A DNA stretch of 8,647 nucleotides from assembly GCA_964462515.1 (NCBI GenBank), contig CAYWXK010000088.1, forward strand, positions 1 through 8,647, in the 5' to 3' direction. Positions within the stretch are counted from its first letter, which is position 1, and each line of letters begins with the position of its first letter. Shown here one piece after another: positions 1 to 5,082 of the stretch. The notes beneath the pieces are model-generated. The model did no database searches. It saw only the letters and a program-made list of their open reading frames with translations, and was not told where the DNA came from. This DNA comes from CAYWXK01 sp964462515. GTDB taxonomy: Bacteria; Planctomycetota; Phycisphaerae; Sedimentisphaerales; Anaerobacaceae. The position numbers and the translations under genes were made by a program.

Positions 1-241
1 GACCAAACAGAATCGGCGGCATAAAAATCGAAAACACCTCAACTTTTACCCCGCACAGCTTCGCAACCACAAAATGGCCAAACTCGTGTGTCAGAACCAC
101 CGCCCCAAAACCAAGCAAAACCAACGCCACCTTGCCGAAAACCCCAACGTTGCGGACTACCACATATACAACCGCTGCTAAAACAATAATCCCCAAAACC
201 CCACGAAACCAATTGTTTGCTGAACGTTTTGTCTCGGACAT
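1..241 (-). CDS. rseP: M50 site-2 protease, RseP-like (N-terminal 80 residues, cut by window edge)
   Basis: This is the start of a membrane-embedded zinc metalloprotease of the M50 (site-2 protease) family. In bacteria RseP cleaves anti-sigma factors and leftover signal peptides within the inner membrane. The 80 visible residues show a charged N-terminus, a first hydrophobic helix at about 14-30, and a second at about 36-60 that carries the zinc-binding HEFGH at 52-56 (bases 74-88). These are followed by a VKVEVFSIF..PILFG stretch like the membrane-associated loop that follows the motif in RIP proteases. The extra helix before the HExxH helix is unlike E. coli RseP, where the motif lies nearer the N-terminus. 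ATG at 241 is preceded by GGAG with 8 nt spacing. The second zinc ligand, PDZ domains and C-terminus lie outside the window. It is the second gene of a - strand operon, 41 nt after the 283-849 gene. The family call is firm; RseP rather than another M50 protease is likely. Confidence 0.85.
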   Translation of the reverse strand, partial: MSETKRSANNWFRGVLGIIVLAAVVYVVVRNVGVFGKVALVLLGFGAVVLTHEFGHFVVAKLCGVKVEVFSIFMPPILFG

Positions 242-282
242 TAAGATGTCTCCAAATTCATCTACCGTTTAATTGTTCGTTC

Positions 283-849
283 TTAAAACCGCCTATCGCG
301 GACCGCACGCCTTTGCCCAAAATGGAGCAGCAAGCCAACTTCACCCGTTGTAATCACCGTTTTGAGAATAGCAGTGCCTACGATAAGAGCCGTGCAGAAG
401 CCCAGTATGGTATTCAATGGCCACGGAACAAAACCGGGAATGCCAAAATTCCTCGCATCCTCGACATTAACGATATTGCCCCCGACAGCAAATGCAATCA
501 GCACCAGACCGCTGAATGTTACCGTCGGCAAAGCAGTATATAAAGACAGAAAAAACGATACCTTCAGCACCTCTCGCACTGCGCCACGTCCTTGCAGCCA
601 AAGCCCGAAAACAATACCCCACACAAAAGCCAGCCCCACGCTGAATACCTGCGTAGCCATTCCTGCTGAAAATGCCACACACTCAATCAAATAAATGCCC
701 ACTAATAGCATAGAATACCGGATAGTTCTCACCTGCCCGTTGTTTAATTTGTTAAGCCGCTTCGCAATCGCAATTGCTCCGCCGAACCCCGCAGCAAGAT
801 TCACAATCGCTAACAAACCAATAAAAATATGCTCGGACGTCAAAACCAC
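283..849 (-). CDS. Unrecognised five-helix integral membrane protein
   Basis: I do not recognise this 188-residue protein. It is strongly hydrophobic, with predicted membrane segments at about 7-29, 43-63, 68-87, 95-123 and 142-165, short loops, and a basic C-terminal tail (GQRRAVRDRRF). No catalytic or ligand-binding motif stands out. The start is GTG at 849, with GAGG 10 nt upstream; no better in-frame start is seen. It lies just downstream of a near-consensus promoter and 41 nt upstream of the M50 protease gene in the same direction, so the two are probably co-transcribed. A role linked to the protease (membrane partner, chaperone or substrate) is possible but is inferred from position only. 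The ORF is real on grounds of its consistent hydrophobic pattern, start signal and operon context. Confidence 0.75.
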   Translation of the reverse strand: MVLTSEHIFIGLLAIVNLAAGFGGAIAIAKRLNKLNNGQVRTIRYSMLLVGIYLIECVAFSAGMATQVFSVGLAFVWGIVFGLWLQGRGAVREVLKVSFFLSLYTALPTVTFSGLVLIAFAVGGNIVNVEDARNFGIPGFVPWPLNTILGFCTALIVGTAILKTVITTGEVGLLLHFGQRRAVRDRRF

Positions 850-892
850 GTTACTTTTGCCTCACCGCCCATCTTTTTTGCCGTAAAGTTTT

Positions 893-921
893 ATAATATG
901 CTCATACCGCCCACCTGTCAA
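893..921 (-). promoter_or_regulatory. Sigma70-type promoter of the rseP-side operon
   Basis: On the - strand there is a perfect TTGACA (-35, bases 921-916), a 17-nt spacer and TATTAT (-10, bases 898-893). Transcription should begin near 886, leaving a short 5' UTR before the GTG at 849. This is the best promoter match in the window and points away from the leu operon. Confidence 0.75.
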
Positions 922-1065
922 GAACGACTTCCCACAATTCCCGCTTCATAGCCCAAAATAGTTAGACTTATTACTCATCTTTATTGATGTCTGGAAAGCT
1001 AATGGAATTTTTGACAAAATAAGAATATTTGCCGAGACACATAAAAAGGCAAATAACTGGCTAAA

Positions 1066-1101
1066 GGCGTTATGGATTCCCGCTTTCGCGAAAATGACGC
1101 C
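1066..1101. repeat. Decayed REP/dRS3-like palindromic repeat
   Basis: The core GGATTCCCGC-TTTC-GCG matches the widespread repeat whose intact form reads ATTCCCGC TTTC GCGGGAAT followed by GAC. Here the right arm is GCGAAAAT, so two C:G pairs of the stem are lost. An outer pair, GGCGT at 1066-1070 and ACGCC at 1097-1101, flanks the core. It looks like an old, degenerate copy. Confidence 0.55.
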
Positions 1102-1146
1102 TGGCAAAATATCAATTACAAAGTATTCCATTGGCAATCCAGAGTT

Positions 1147-1182
1147 CAATAGGATTTAGAATTTCGTGTTTAGAGCTTCGTG
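1147..1182 (-). repeat. AT-rich intergenic repeat, reverse orientation
   Basis: The reverse complement reads CACGAAATTCTAAATCCTA near its middle, matching the CGAAATTCTAAA and TAAATCCTAAA blocks of the repeats after leuA and leuB. It carries no start codon or gene fragment, so it is a partial copy, and it lies in the divergent region rather than inside the operon. Confidence 0.5.
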
Positions 1183-1236
1183 CATATTATTGTCCTATAG
1201 ATTTATTTGCGCTGTAGAGTTAGTTAATTTACCCGG

Positions 1237-1277
1237 TTTCTGCCGGTATCAGATTGTTAGGCAGCCTTTTTCTGCCG
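1237..1277. repeat. CTGCC/GGCAG repeats upstream of the leu promoter
   Basis: TTTCTGCCG occurs at 1237-1245 and again at 1269-1277, 32 nt apart (about three helical turns). Between them GGCAG at 1260-1264 can pair with either CTGCC (1240-1244 or 1272-1276); the second pair makes a 5-bp stem with loop CCTTTTT. A CCGG...CCGG mini-palindrome also lies at 1233-1246. This could be an operator or an old terminator remnant; function is unknown. Confidence 0.3.
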
Positions 1278-1312
1278 ATAAAACATATAAAATAAAAAAT
1301 ATCAAAAATCTC

Positions 1313-1340
1313 TTGCATAAGGCTAACATCTTTGTATAAT
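1313..1340 (+). promoter_or_regulatory. Promoter of the leu operon
   Basis: TTGCAT (1313-1318) and a perfect TATAAT (1335-1340) are separated by 16 nt in very AT-rich DNA. The start site expected 6-8 nt after the -10 box falls at about 1347-1348, on the A of the leader ORF's ATG. The transcript would therefore be leaderless or nearly so for the leader peptide, with about 196 nt before leuA. Confidence 0.65.
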
Positions 1341-1347
1341 ATATATT

Positions 1348-1431
1348 ATGAATGAAAATCGCATAATTTGTTCGACATTCAAGGCCATTCTCGGCCAAAG
1401 CCTGCTGCTATTGCGCCGCGAGGCGCAATAG
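1348..1431 (+). CDS. leuL: Leucine-rich leader peptide of the leu operon (attenuator)
   Basis: This is a 27-codon ORF starting at ATG 1348 and ending at TAG 1429-1431. Codons 19-22 (1402-1413) are CTG CTG CTA TTG, four leucines in a row, with another leucine (CTC) at codon 15; the tail is RREAQ. E. coli leuL has a similar length (28 residues) and also four consecutive leucines, but otherwise the sequences differ. It lies 112 nt upstream of leuA and directly behind the promoter. The last two leucine codons lie in the 5' arm of the hairpin 1408-1431, and the stop codon is the end of the 3' arm, so ribosome position on the leucine codons would control folding. No Shine-Dalgarno sequence is possible if transcription starts at 1347-1348, so leaderless initiation is proposed. 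The main doubt is whether ATG 1348 is really used; the leucine run and the context argue strongly for the ORF. Confidence 0.75.
   Translation: MNENRIICSTFKAILGQSLLLLRREAQ
1408..1431 (+). promoter_or_regulatory. Leader hairpin with GNRA loop (attenuator element)
   Basis: CTATTGCGCC (1408-1417) and GGCGCAATAG (1422-1431) form a perfect 10-bp stem closed by a GCGA tetraloop of the stable GNRA class. The 5' arm contains leucine codons 3 and 4 of the leader; the 3' arm ends with its stop codon. A ribosome waiting for Leu-tRNA would cover the 5' arm and free the 3' arm. No U-tract follows, so by itself this is not an intrinsic terminator. Confidence 0.7.
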
Positions 1432-1496
1432 TCCACCCACAAAATCCATCTAAAACCATTGTTTTTTTGCAAAATCGTAGAATTTTTGCGCCTTTT
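1422..1496 (+). promoter_or_regulatory. Alternative pairing segment of the leader RNA
   Basis: GGCGCAA (1422-1428), the 3' arm of the leader hairpin, is also perfectly complementary to TTGCGCC (1486-1492), which is followed by TTTT. TTGCGCC thus copies seven bases of the 5' arm and competes for the same partner. A weaker hairpin, GCAAAA (1469-1474) with TTTTGC (1484-1489), overlaps it and would exclude this pairing. Between them, 1432-1460 lacks any G and has 11 C in 29 bases. The switch is inferred; which state is on is not settled by inspection. Confidence 0.45.
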
Positions 1497-1543
1497 GGGG
1501 CATAATTGACTCAAATTAGCTTAAATTTTTGGAGAAAATAAAG

Positions 1544-3109
1544 ATGTCAGAAGAAAAAGTAATAATTTTCGACACCACTTTACGTGATGGCGAGCAATCG
1601 CCGGGCGCTTCGCTTTCCGTCAGCGAAAAACTCGAAATCGCCCAGCAGCTTGCGATTTTAGGCGTGGATGTGATTGAGGCCGGCTTTCCAATCTCTTCGC
1701 CCGTTCAGTTTGAGGCTACCAAACTTATCGCCGAGCAGGTCTCCGGCCCTGCCATTGCGGCGCTGGCCCGTGCAAATGCAGATGACATTGAAGCGGCGGG
1801 CAAGGCGATTGCGGCGGCCAAGAAAAAACGCATACACACCTTCATCGCAACCTCGTCGATTCATATGAAACACAAGCTCAAGAAGAGTCCCGATGAGGTC
1901 CTGAAAATGGCTATCGAGGCAGTCAAATATGCAAAGACCTTTGTCGAAGATGTGGAGTTTTCGCCGGAGGATGCCTGCAGGAGCGAGATGCCGTTTTTGA
2001 TTGAAGTTTTAACTGCTGTTATCGAAGCCGGTGCAACAACGCTGAACATTCCCGACACTGTCGGGTATGCTCTGCCTTACGAATATGGGCGGCTTATTGC
2101 GCAACTGAAAAGCGATGTCCCCGGCATCAATAAGTGCATCATAAGCACGCATTGTCATAACGACCTTGGTATGGCGGTGGCAAATTCGCTGGCCGGTGTG
2201 CGAAATGGCGCGCGGCAGGTTGAATGCACTGTGAACGGCTTAGGCGAGCGGGCTGGGAACGCTGCGCTTGAAGAAATCGTTATGGCTATTCGCACCAGAG
2301 CCGACTTTTTTGCGCAAGCGGGGACGGCGCCGCTGCGCACCAACATTAATACAAAGGAAATATGCCGAACAAGCCAGCTTGTGTCACGGCTGACGGGTTT
2401 TGTCATTCAGCCAAATAAGGCAATCGTTGGCGCCAACGCCTTTGCGCACGAGGCGGGAGTGCATGTCGATGGCGTCCTCAAGGAGCGCACCACATACGAG
2501 ATTATGACGCCCGAGACAATTGGTCTAAGCGGCTCACGGATGGTGCTGGGCAGACACACCGGGCGACACGGTTTTGTTGACAGGTGCAAAAAACTCGGCT
2601 TCAAACTCACCAAACAGGAGATTGAACGCGCGTATCAGAGGTTTCTGGAGACAGCAGACAAGAAAAAAGAAGTTTTCGACGAGGACTTAGCTGCAATAAT
2701 CAACGATGAGGTCCGTATTGTGGAACAGATTTACCATCTGGAGTATCTGCACGTTGCATGCGGGACGGGGACATTGCCGACAGCGAGCGTCAAGATGATG
2801 GTGCATGGAGAGGTCAAAATGGCGGCGGCATACGGCGATGGGCCAGTCGATGCGGCTTATGAAGCGATAAGACAGGCGACGGGGCTTTCGCCGAAATTAG
2901 AGAGCTATTCTCTTCGAGCGATTACGAGCGGCAAAGAGGCACTCGGTGAAGCAACCGTCGGTATCTCTGAAGACGGCAGAACATATATTGGCCGGGGCGT
3001 CTCAACCGACATCATCGAAGCCAGCGCAAAGGCCTATGTCGATGCCATTAACAGAATGGTAGCAGCGAAAAGTAAAGGAGAACAGCAGGAAGTAAAAGGA
3101 GAACTGTAG
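1544..3109 (+). CDS. leuA: 2-isopropylmalate synthase
   Basis: LeuA condenses acetyl-CoA with 2-ketoisovalerate to 2-isopropylmalate, the committed step of leucine synthesis, in the cytoplasm. The 521 residues have the usual layout: a TIM-barrel synthase domain opening with DTTLRDGEQSPG (10-21), the metal-binding HCHND at 203-207, the NGLGERAGNA block at 231-240, and H302 in AHEAGVH (the likely catalytic histidine). A linker and the C-terminal LeuA dimer/allosteric domain (about 395-508) follow, where leucine normally binds for feedback inhibition. Expected divalent-metal ligands D15, H203, H205 and N239 are present. ATG 1544 is preferred over the in-frame TTG at 1529 because GGAG (1531-1534) lies 9 nt before it. 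The last ten or so residues (SKGEQQEVKGEL) come from a short purine-rich direct repeat and look like a late extension. First structural gene of the operon, behind the leader. Confidence 0.97.
   Translation: MSEEKVIIFDTTLRDGEQSPGASLSVSEKLEIAQQLAILGVDVIEAGFPISSPVQFEATKLIAEQVSGPAIAALARANADDIEAAGKAIAAAKKKRIHTFIATSSIHMKHKLKKSPDEVLKMAIEAVKYAKTFVEDVEFSPEDACRSEMPFLIEVLTAVIEAGATTLNIPDTVGYALPYEYGRLIAQLKSDVPGINKCIISTHCHNDLGMAVANSLAGVRNGARQVECTVNGLGERAGNAALEEIVMAIRTRADFFAQAGTAPLRTNINTKEICRTSQLVSRLTGFVIQPNKAIVGANAFAHEAGVHVDGVLKERTTYEIMTPETIGLSGSRMVLGRHTGRHGFVDRCKKLGFKLTKQEIERAYQRFLETADKKKEVFDEDLAAIINDEVRIVEQIYHLEYLHVACGTGTLPTASVKMMVHGEVKMAAAYGDGPVDAAYEAIRQATGLSPKLESYSLRAITSGKEALGEATVGISEDGRTYIGRGVSTDIIEASAKAYVDAINRMVAAKSKGEQQEVKGEL
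3071..3104 (+). repeat. Purine-rich direct repeat at the 3' end of leuA
   Basis: AGTAAAGGAGAAC is repeated 20 nt later as AGTAAAAGGAGAAC, encoding SKGE and VKGE at the LeuA C-terminus. Right after the stop codon, CCGAC-GTT-GTCGG (3110-3122) is a small perfect hairpin. The conserved part of LeuA ends before this stretch. Confidence 0.5.
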
Positions 3110-3122
3110 CCGACGTTGTCGG

Positions 3123-3153
3123 AAACTCGAAATTCTAAATTCAAAACACGAGG
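3123..3153 (+). repeat. AT-rich intergenic repeat between leuA and leuC
   Basis: AAACTCGAAATTCTAAA at 3123-3139 is identical over 17 bases to 7062-7078 after leuB. It fills the 53-nt gap between leuA and leuC, and its end supplies the GAGG (3150-3153) that acts as the leuC ribosome binding site. It is a short partial copy of the operon's repeat family. Confidence 0.65.
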
Positions 3154-3162
3154 CTTAAGGCA

Positions 3163-4425
3163 ATGGGTATGACAATTACGGAAAAGATACTGGCGAATGC
3201 AGCCGGCAAAAGAAAAGTTTCGGCGGGAGAGATTGTCGAGGCGAAGATTGATGTCGTGATGTGCCACGATGTAACGGCGCCGGCGGCGATTTCAATGCTG
3301 GCTGAAAAAGGGGTAGACAAAGTTTTCGACCGGAAAAAGATTGTCGTAACACCTGACCATTTTCAGCCGGCTAAAGATGTTAAAAGCGCTGAGCTGCACA
3401 AGCGGCTTGATGAGTGGGCAAGGCAGCACAAGATAAAATATTACTACAAGGTCGGAAAGGCCGGCGTATGTCATGCGCTACTGCCTGAGCAGGGACATAT
3501 CCGGCCTGGCGAAGTAATTGTAGGGGGCGATTCGCACACCTGCACTTACGGGGCATTTGCAGCATTCAGCACAGGTATCGGCTCAACAGATTTAGCGGCG
3601 GCGATTGCAACGGGGAAATTGTGGTTTAAGGTGCCGGCCTCGATGAAGTTTGTCCTCAATGGGAAACTATCCCGTGGCGTGTATAGCAAGGATGTTATCT
3701 TATCCATTATCGGCAGGATAGGGGTCGATGGGGCAGCTTACAGGGCGATGGAATTTGTCGGGCCGGCGTTAGAAAAGATGTCGATGGAAGCAAGAATGAC
3801 CATAACAAATATGGCTATCGAAGCGGGTGCGAAAAACGGCATAATCGGATTCGATAAAGTTACAAAAAAATATCTCGATGAACATCTAAAAGATAAAAAA
3901 AGCTACAAGATTTACGAATCCGATAGTGACGCAGAATATATTGCGGTTGAGGAGTTCGATTGCTCTAAATTAGAGCCGATGGTTGCACTGCCTCATCTGC
4001 CGAGCAATGCTGTGCCGATTGGCGAATGTCGCGGAAAGAAGATGGACCAGGCATACATCGGCAGTTGCACAAACGGACGAATTGAGGACCTGCGAATCGC
4101 TGCGAAGATTCTCAAAGGAAAGCAGGTAGCGATTAGGACGATAGTCGTGCCTGCGACGCCTACAATCTGGAAACAGGCGAAAGACGAGGGCTTGTTTGAC
4201 ATATTCTACGATGCCGGCTGTGTAATTGCCGCCCCGACCTGCGGAGCGTGTTTGGGCGGGTTTATGGGCGTGTTAGCCGCAGGAGAACGGTGCGTCAGCA
4301 CAACAAATAGAAATTTTGTCGGCAGAATGGGAGACCCGCAAAGTGAAGTGTATCTGGCAAGCCCTGCGACCGCGGCGGCAAGCGCAGTTACTGGTAAGCT
4401 GGAAGATCCGAGGAAATACCTCTGA
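3163..4425 (+). CDS. leuC: 3-isopropylmalate dehydratase, large subunit (LeuC2/archaeal type)
   Basis: With LeuD it isomerises 2-isopropylmalate to 3-isopropylmalate through a dehydration-rehydration at a [4Fe-4S] cluster. The 420-residue length fits the short archaeal-type LeuC/HacA group rather than the E. coli form of about 466. Cluster cysteines are C302 (GSCTNGR, 300-306), C360 and C363 (TCGACLGG, 359-366). Other aconitase-family blocks are CHDVTAP (34-40), TPDHF (63-67), GDSHTCTYGAF (122-132), TGIGSTDLA (137-145) and TTNRNFVGRMG (380-390). ATG 3163 has GAGG 9 nt upstream; ATG 3169 (two residues shorter) with AAGG 8 nt upstream is also possible. HacA-type enzymes of other pathways look similar, but the leuA/leuB context settles leucine. 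Its partner leuD is unusually far away (about 660 nt), separated by an inserted element. Confidence 0.96.
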   Translation: MGMTITEKILANAAGKRKVSAGEIVEAKIDVVMCHDVTAPAAISMLAEKGVDKVFDRKKIVVTPDHFQPAKDVKSAELHKRLDEWARQHKIKYYYKVGKAGVCHALLPEQGHIRPGEVIVGGDSHTCTYGAFAAFSTGIGSTDLAAAIATGKLWFKVPASMKFVLNGKLSRGVYSKDVILSIIGRIGVDGAAYRAMEFVGPALEKMSMEARMTITNMAIEAGAKNGIIGFDKVTKKYLDEHLKDKKSYKIYESDSDAEYIAVEEFDCSKLEPMVALPHLPSNAVPIGECRGKKMDQAYIGSCTNGRIEDLRIAAKILKGKQVAIRTIVVPATPTIWKQAKDEGLFDIFYDAGCVIAAPTCGACLGGFMGVLAAGERCVSTTNRNFVGRMGDPQSEVYLASPATAAASAVTGKLEDPRKYL

Positions 4426-4427
4426 GG

Positions 4428-4496
4428 AAATCCTAATTTCTAAATACTAAATCCTAAACAAATTCTAATGACCAAAAAACAAAATTCAAAACAAAA
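4428..4496 (+). repeat. AT-rich repeat copy A with vestigial gene start
   Basis: This is the first of two direct copies about 95 nt apart upstream of the four-helix-bundle gene. It contains TAAATACTAAATCCTAAAC, AAATTCTAATGACC and a short frame from ATG 4468 (stop 4528-4530) beginning MTKKQNSKQ. That start resembles the MAENQSPKR start of the adjacent intact gene: 20 of the first 27 bases agree or nearly so, and most differences are transitions. Confidence 0.65.
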
Positions 4497-4520
4497 GTTG
4501 GATTTCGATAAACAGGTGGA

Positions 4521-4601
4521 AAAATTCTAATTTCTAAATACTAAAATTCTAAACAAATTCTAATGACCGAAATACAAAATATAAAACAAACAGAGAAATA
4601 A
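4521..4601 (+). repeat. AT-rich repeat copy B with vestigial gene start
   Basis: The second direct copy shares CTAATTTCTAAATACTAAA and TCTAAACAAATTCTAATGAC with copy A. Its ATG at 4563 opens a 12-codon frame (MTEIQNIKQTEK) that stops at 4599-4601. It too matches the beginning of a four-helix-bundle gene and then breaks off. The intact gene starts 30 nt further on. Confidence 0.65.
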
Positions 4602-4630
4602 CCTAATGCCTAAATCCTGAAGGAATTATA

Positions 4631-4996
4631 ATGGCTGAAAACCAAAGTCCAAAACGATATGATCTTGAGGAACGGACGCTGCGATTTGCGCAGAGGGTAA
4701 GGGAATTTGTCAAGAAGATTCCAAAGACCATAGCCAATATTGAGGATTCAAGACAACTCGTTGATGCTTCGGGTTCGGTTGGAGCAAACTATATTGAAGC
4801 GAATGAAGCGTTGAGCAAAAAGGATTTTGCTATGCGTGCCAAGATATGCCGGAAGGAGGCAAAGGAAAGTCGATATTGGCTCAGACTAATTGACACCGGC
4901 GGAAGAAGGGAGATTGAACAGGAAAGAAAAGAACTGGAAGATGAGGCCAATGAGCTTACACATATCTTCGGGTCAATTGTGACCAAAAGTAAATGA
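4631..4996 (+). CDS. Four-helix-bundle protein of the 23S rRNA intervening-sequence (S23) family
   Basis: The 121-residue protein is a small soluble helical bundle of the family first found in 23S rRNA intervening sequences; free-standing copies are common in some phyla and their biochemical role is unknown. Family marks are YDLEERTLRFAQRVREF (10-26), the central SGSVGANYIEANEA (47-60), KKDFAMRAKICRKEAKES (63-80) and RYWLRLI (81-87), with a heptad-like charged helix at 92-115. Length is normal for the family. ATG 4631 has AAGGA (4620-4624) 6 nt upstream. It interrupts leuC-leuD in the operon's direction and is enclosed by inverted repeats, so it most likely arrived as part of a mobile element and has nothing to do with leucine synthesis. 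RNA binding is sometimes suggested for the family, partly by analogy with the related Avd protein of diversity-generating retroelements; nothing here proves it. Confidence 0.9.
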   Translation: MAENQSPKRYDLEERTLRFAQRVREFVKKIPKTIANIEDSRQLVDASGSVGANYIEANEALSKKDFAMRAKICRKEAKESRYWLRLIDTGGRREIEQERKELEDEANELTHIFGSIVTKSK

Positions 4997-4998
4997 TG

Positions 4999-5068
4999 TT
5001 TTTGAACATTTGTTATTTGGATTTTGAGATTGTTTAGAGTTTAGAAATTAGGATTTAGGATTTGAATT
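4999..5068 (-). repeat. AT-rich repeat copy C, inverted
   Basis: The reverse complement carries CAAATCCTAAATCCTAATTT and TCTAAACAATCTC, the same family as copies A and B on the other side of the gene but in opposite orientation. It includes the right half of the perfect 17-bp inverted repeat (5040-5056) and ends next to AGGTGAG, the leuD ribosome binding site. Confidence 0.65.
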
Positions 5069-5082
5069 AGGTGAGAATGATT

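Larger units (their letters stand above)
922..1312. other. Divergent intergenic region, no gene seen
   Basis: No convincing coding region is seen between the two divergent promoters. The stretch holds a decayed REP-like palindrome (1066-1101), an AT-rich repeat copy in reverse orientation (1147-1182) and a set of CTGCC/GGCAG repeats (1237-1277) close to the leu promoter. The only long frame, on the - strand at 946-1149, reads straight through the palindrome and has no ribosome binding site worth noting. Confidence 0.6.
4428..5056. mobile_element. Intervening-sequence-like element carrying a four-helix-bundle gene
   Basis: The leuC-leuD gap holds one gene framed by AT-rich repeats. The outermost matching segments, AAATCCTAATTTCTAAA at 4428-4444 and its exact reverse complement at 5040-5056, form a perfect 17-bp inverted repeat. 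The arrangement (S23-family ORF inside a long inverted repeat able to fold into one stem in RNA) resembles the intervening sequences found in 23S rRNA genes of Leptospira, Coxiella and others, but here it sits between two protein genes. The left edge is 2 nt after the leuC stop and the right edge ends just before the leuD ribosome binding site. No transposase is present; mobility is inferred from the repeats and the site. Confidence 0.55.

Noticed and set aside
217..543. A + strand open frame opposite the membrane-protein gene
   Set aside because: It overlaps the well-supported - strand genes, bridges both of them, and has no coherent composition.
946..1149. A 67-codon open frame on the - strand in the divergent region
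   Set aside because: It reads through the decayed palindromic repeat and overlaps the upstream side of the - strand promoter. No ribosome binding site or conserved pattern is seen.
1452..1468. AAAAC-CATT-GTTTT plus T-run as an intrinsic terminator of the leu leader
   Set aside because: The stem has only five pairs, four of them A-U, and the T-run is partly inside the stem. Too weak to call, though it may add to a more complex structure.
1529..1543. TTG at 1529 as the start of leuA
   Set aside because: It overlaps the GGAG that serves ATG 1544, and the extra five residues are not part of the conserved start of the enzyme.
1347..1543. T-box or other known amino-acid riboswitch in the leuA leader
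   Set aside because: No T-box consensus (AGGGTGGNACCGCG-like) is present, and the leucine-codon ORF explains the region better.
3110..3122. Terminator after leuA (CCGAC-GTT-GTCGG)
   Set aside because: The five-pair stem is not followed by a T-run, and leuC continues in the same direction 41 nt further on.
4428..4630. CRISPR array upstream of the four-helix-bundle gene
   Set aside because: Only two long imperfect AT-rich copies occur, without regular short repeats, unique spacers or cas genes.
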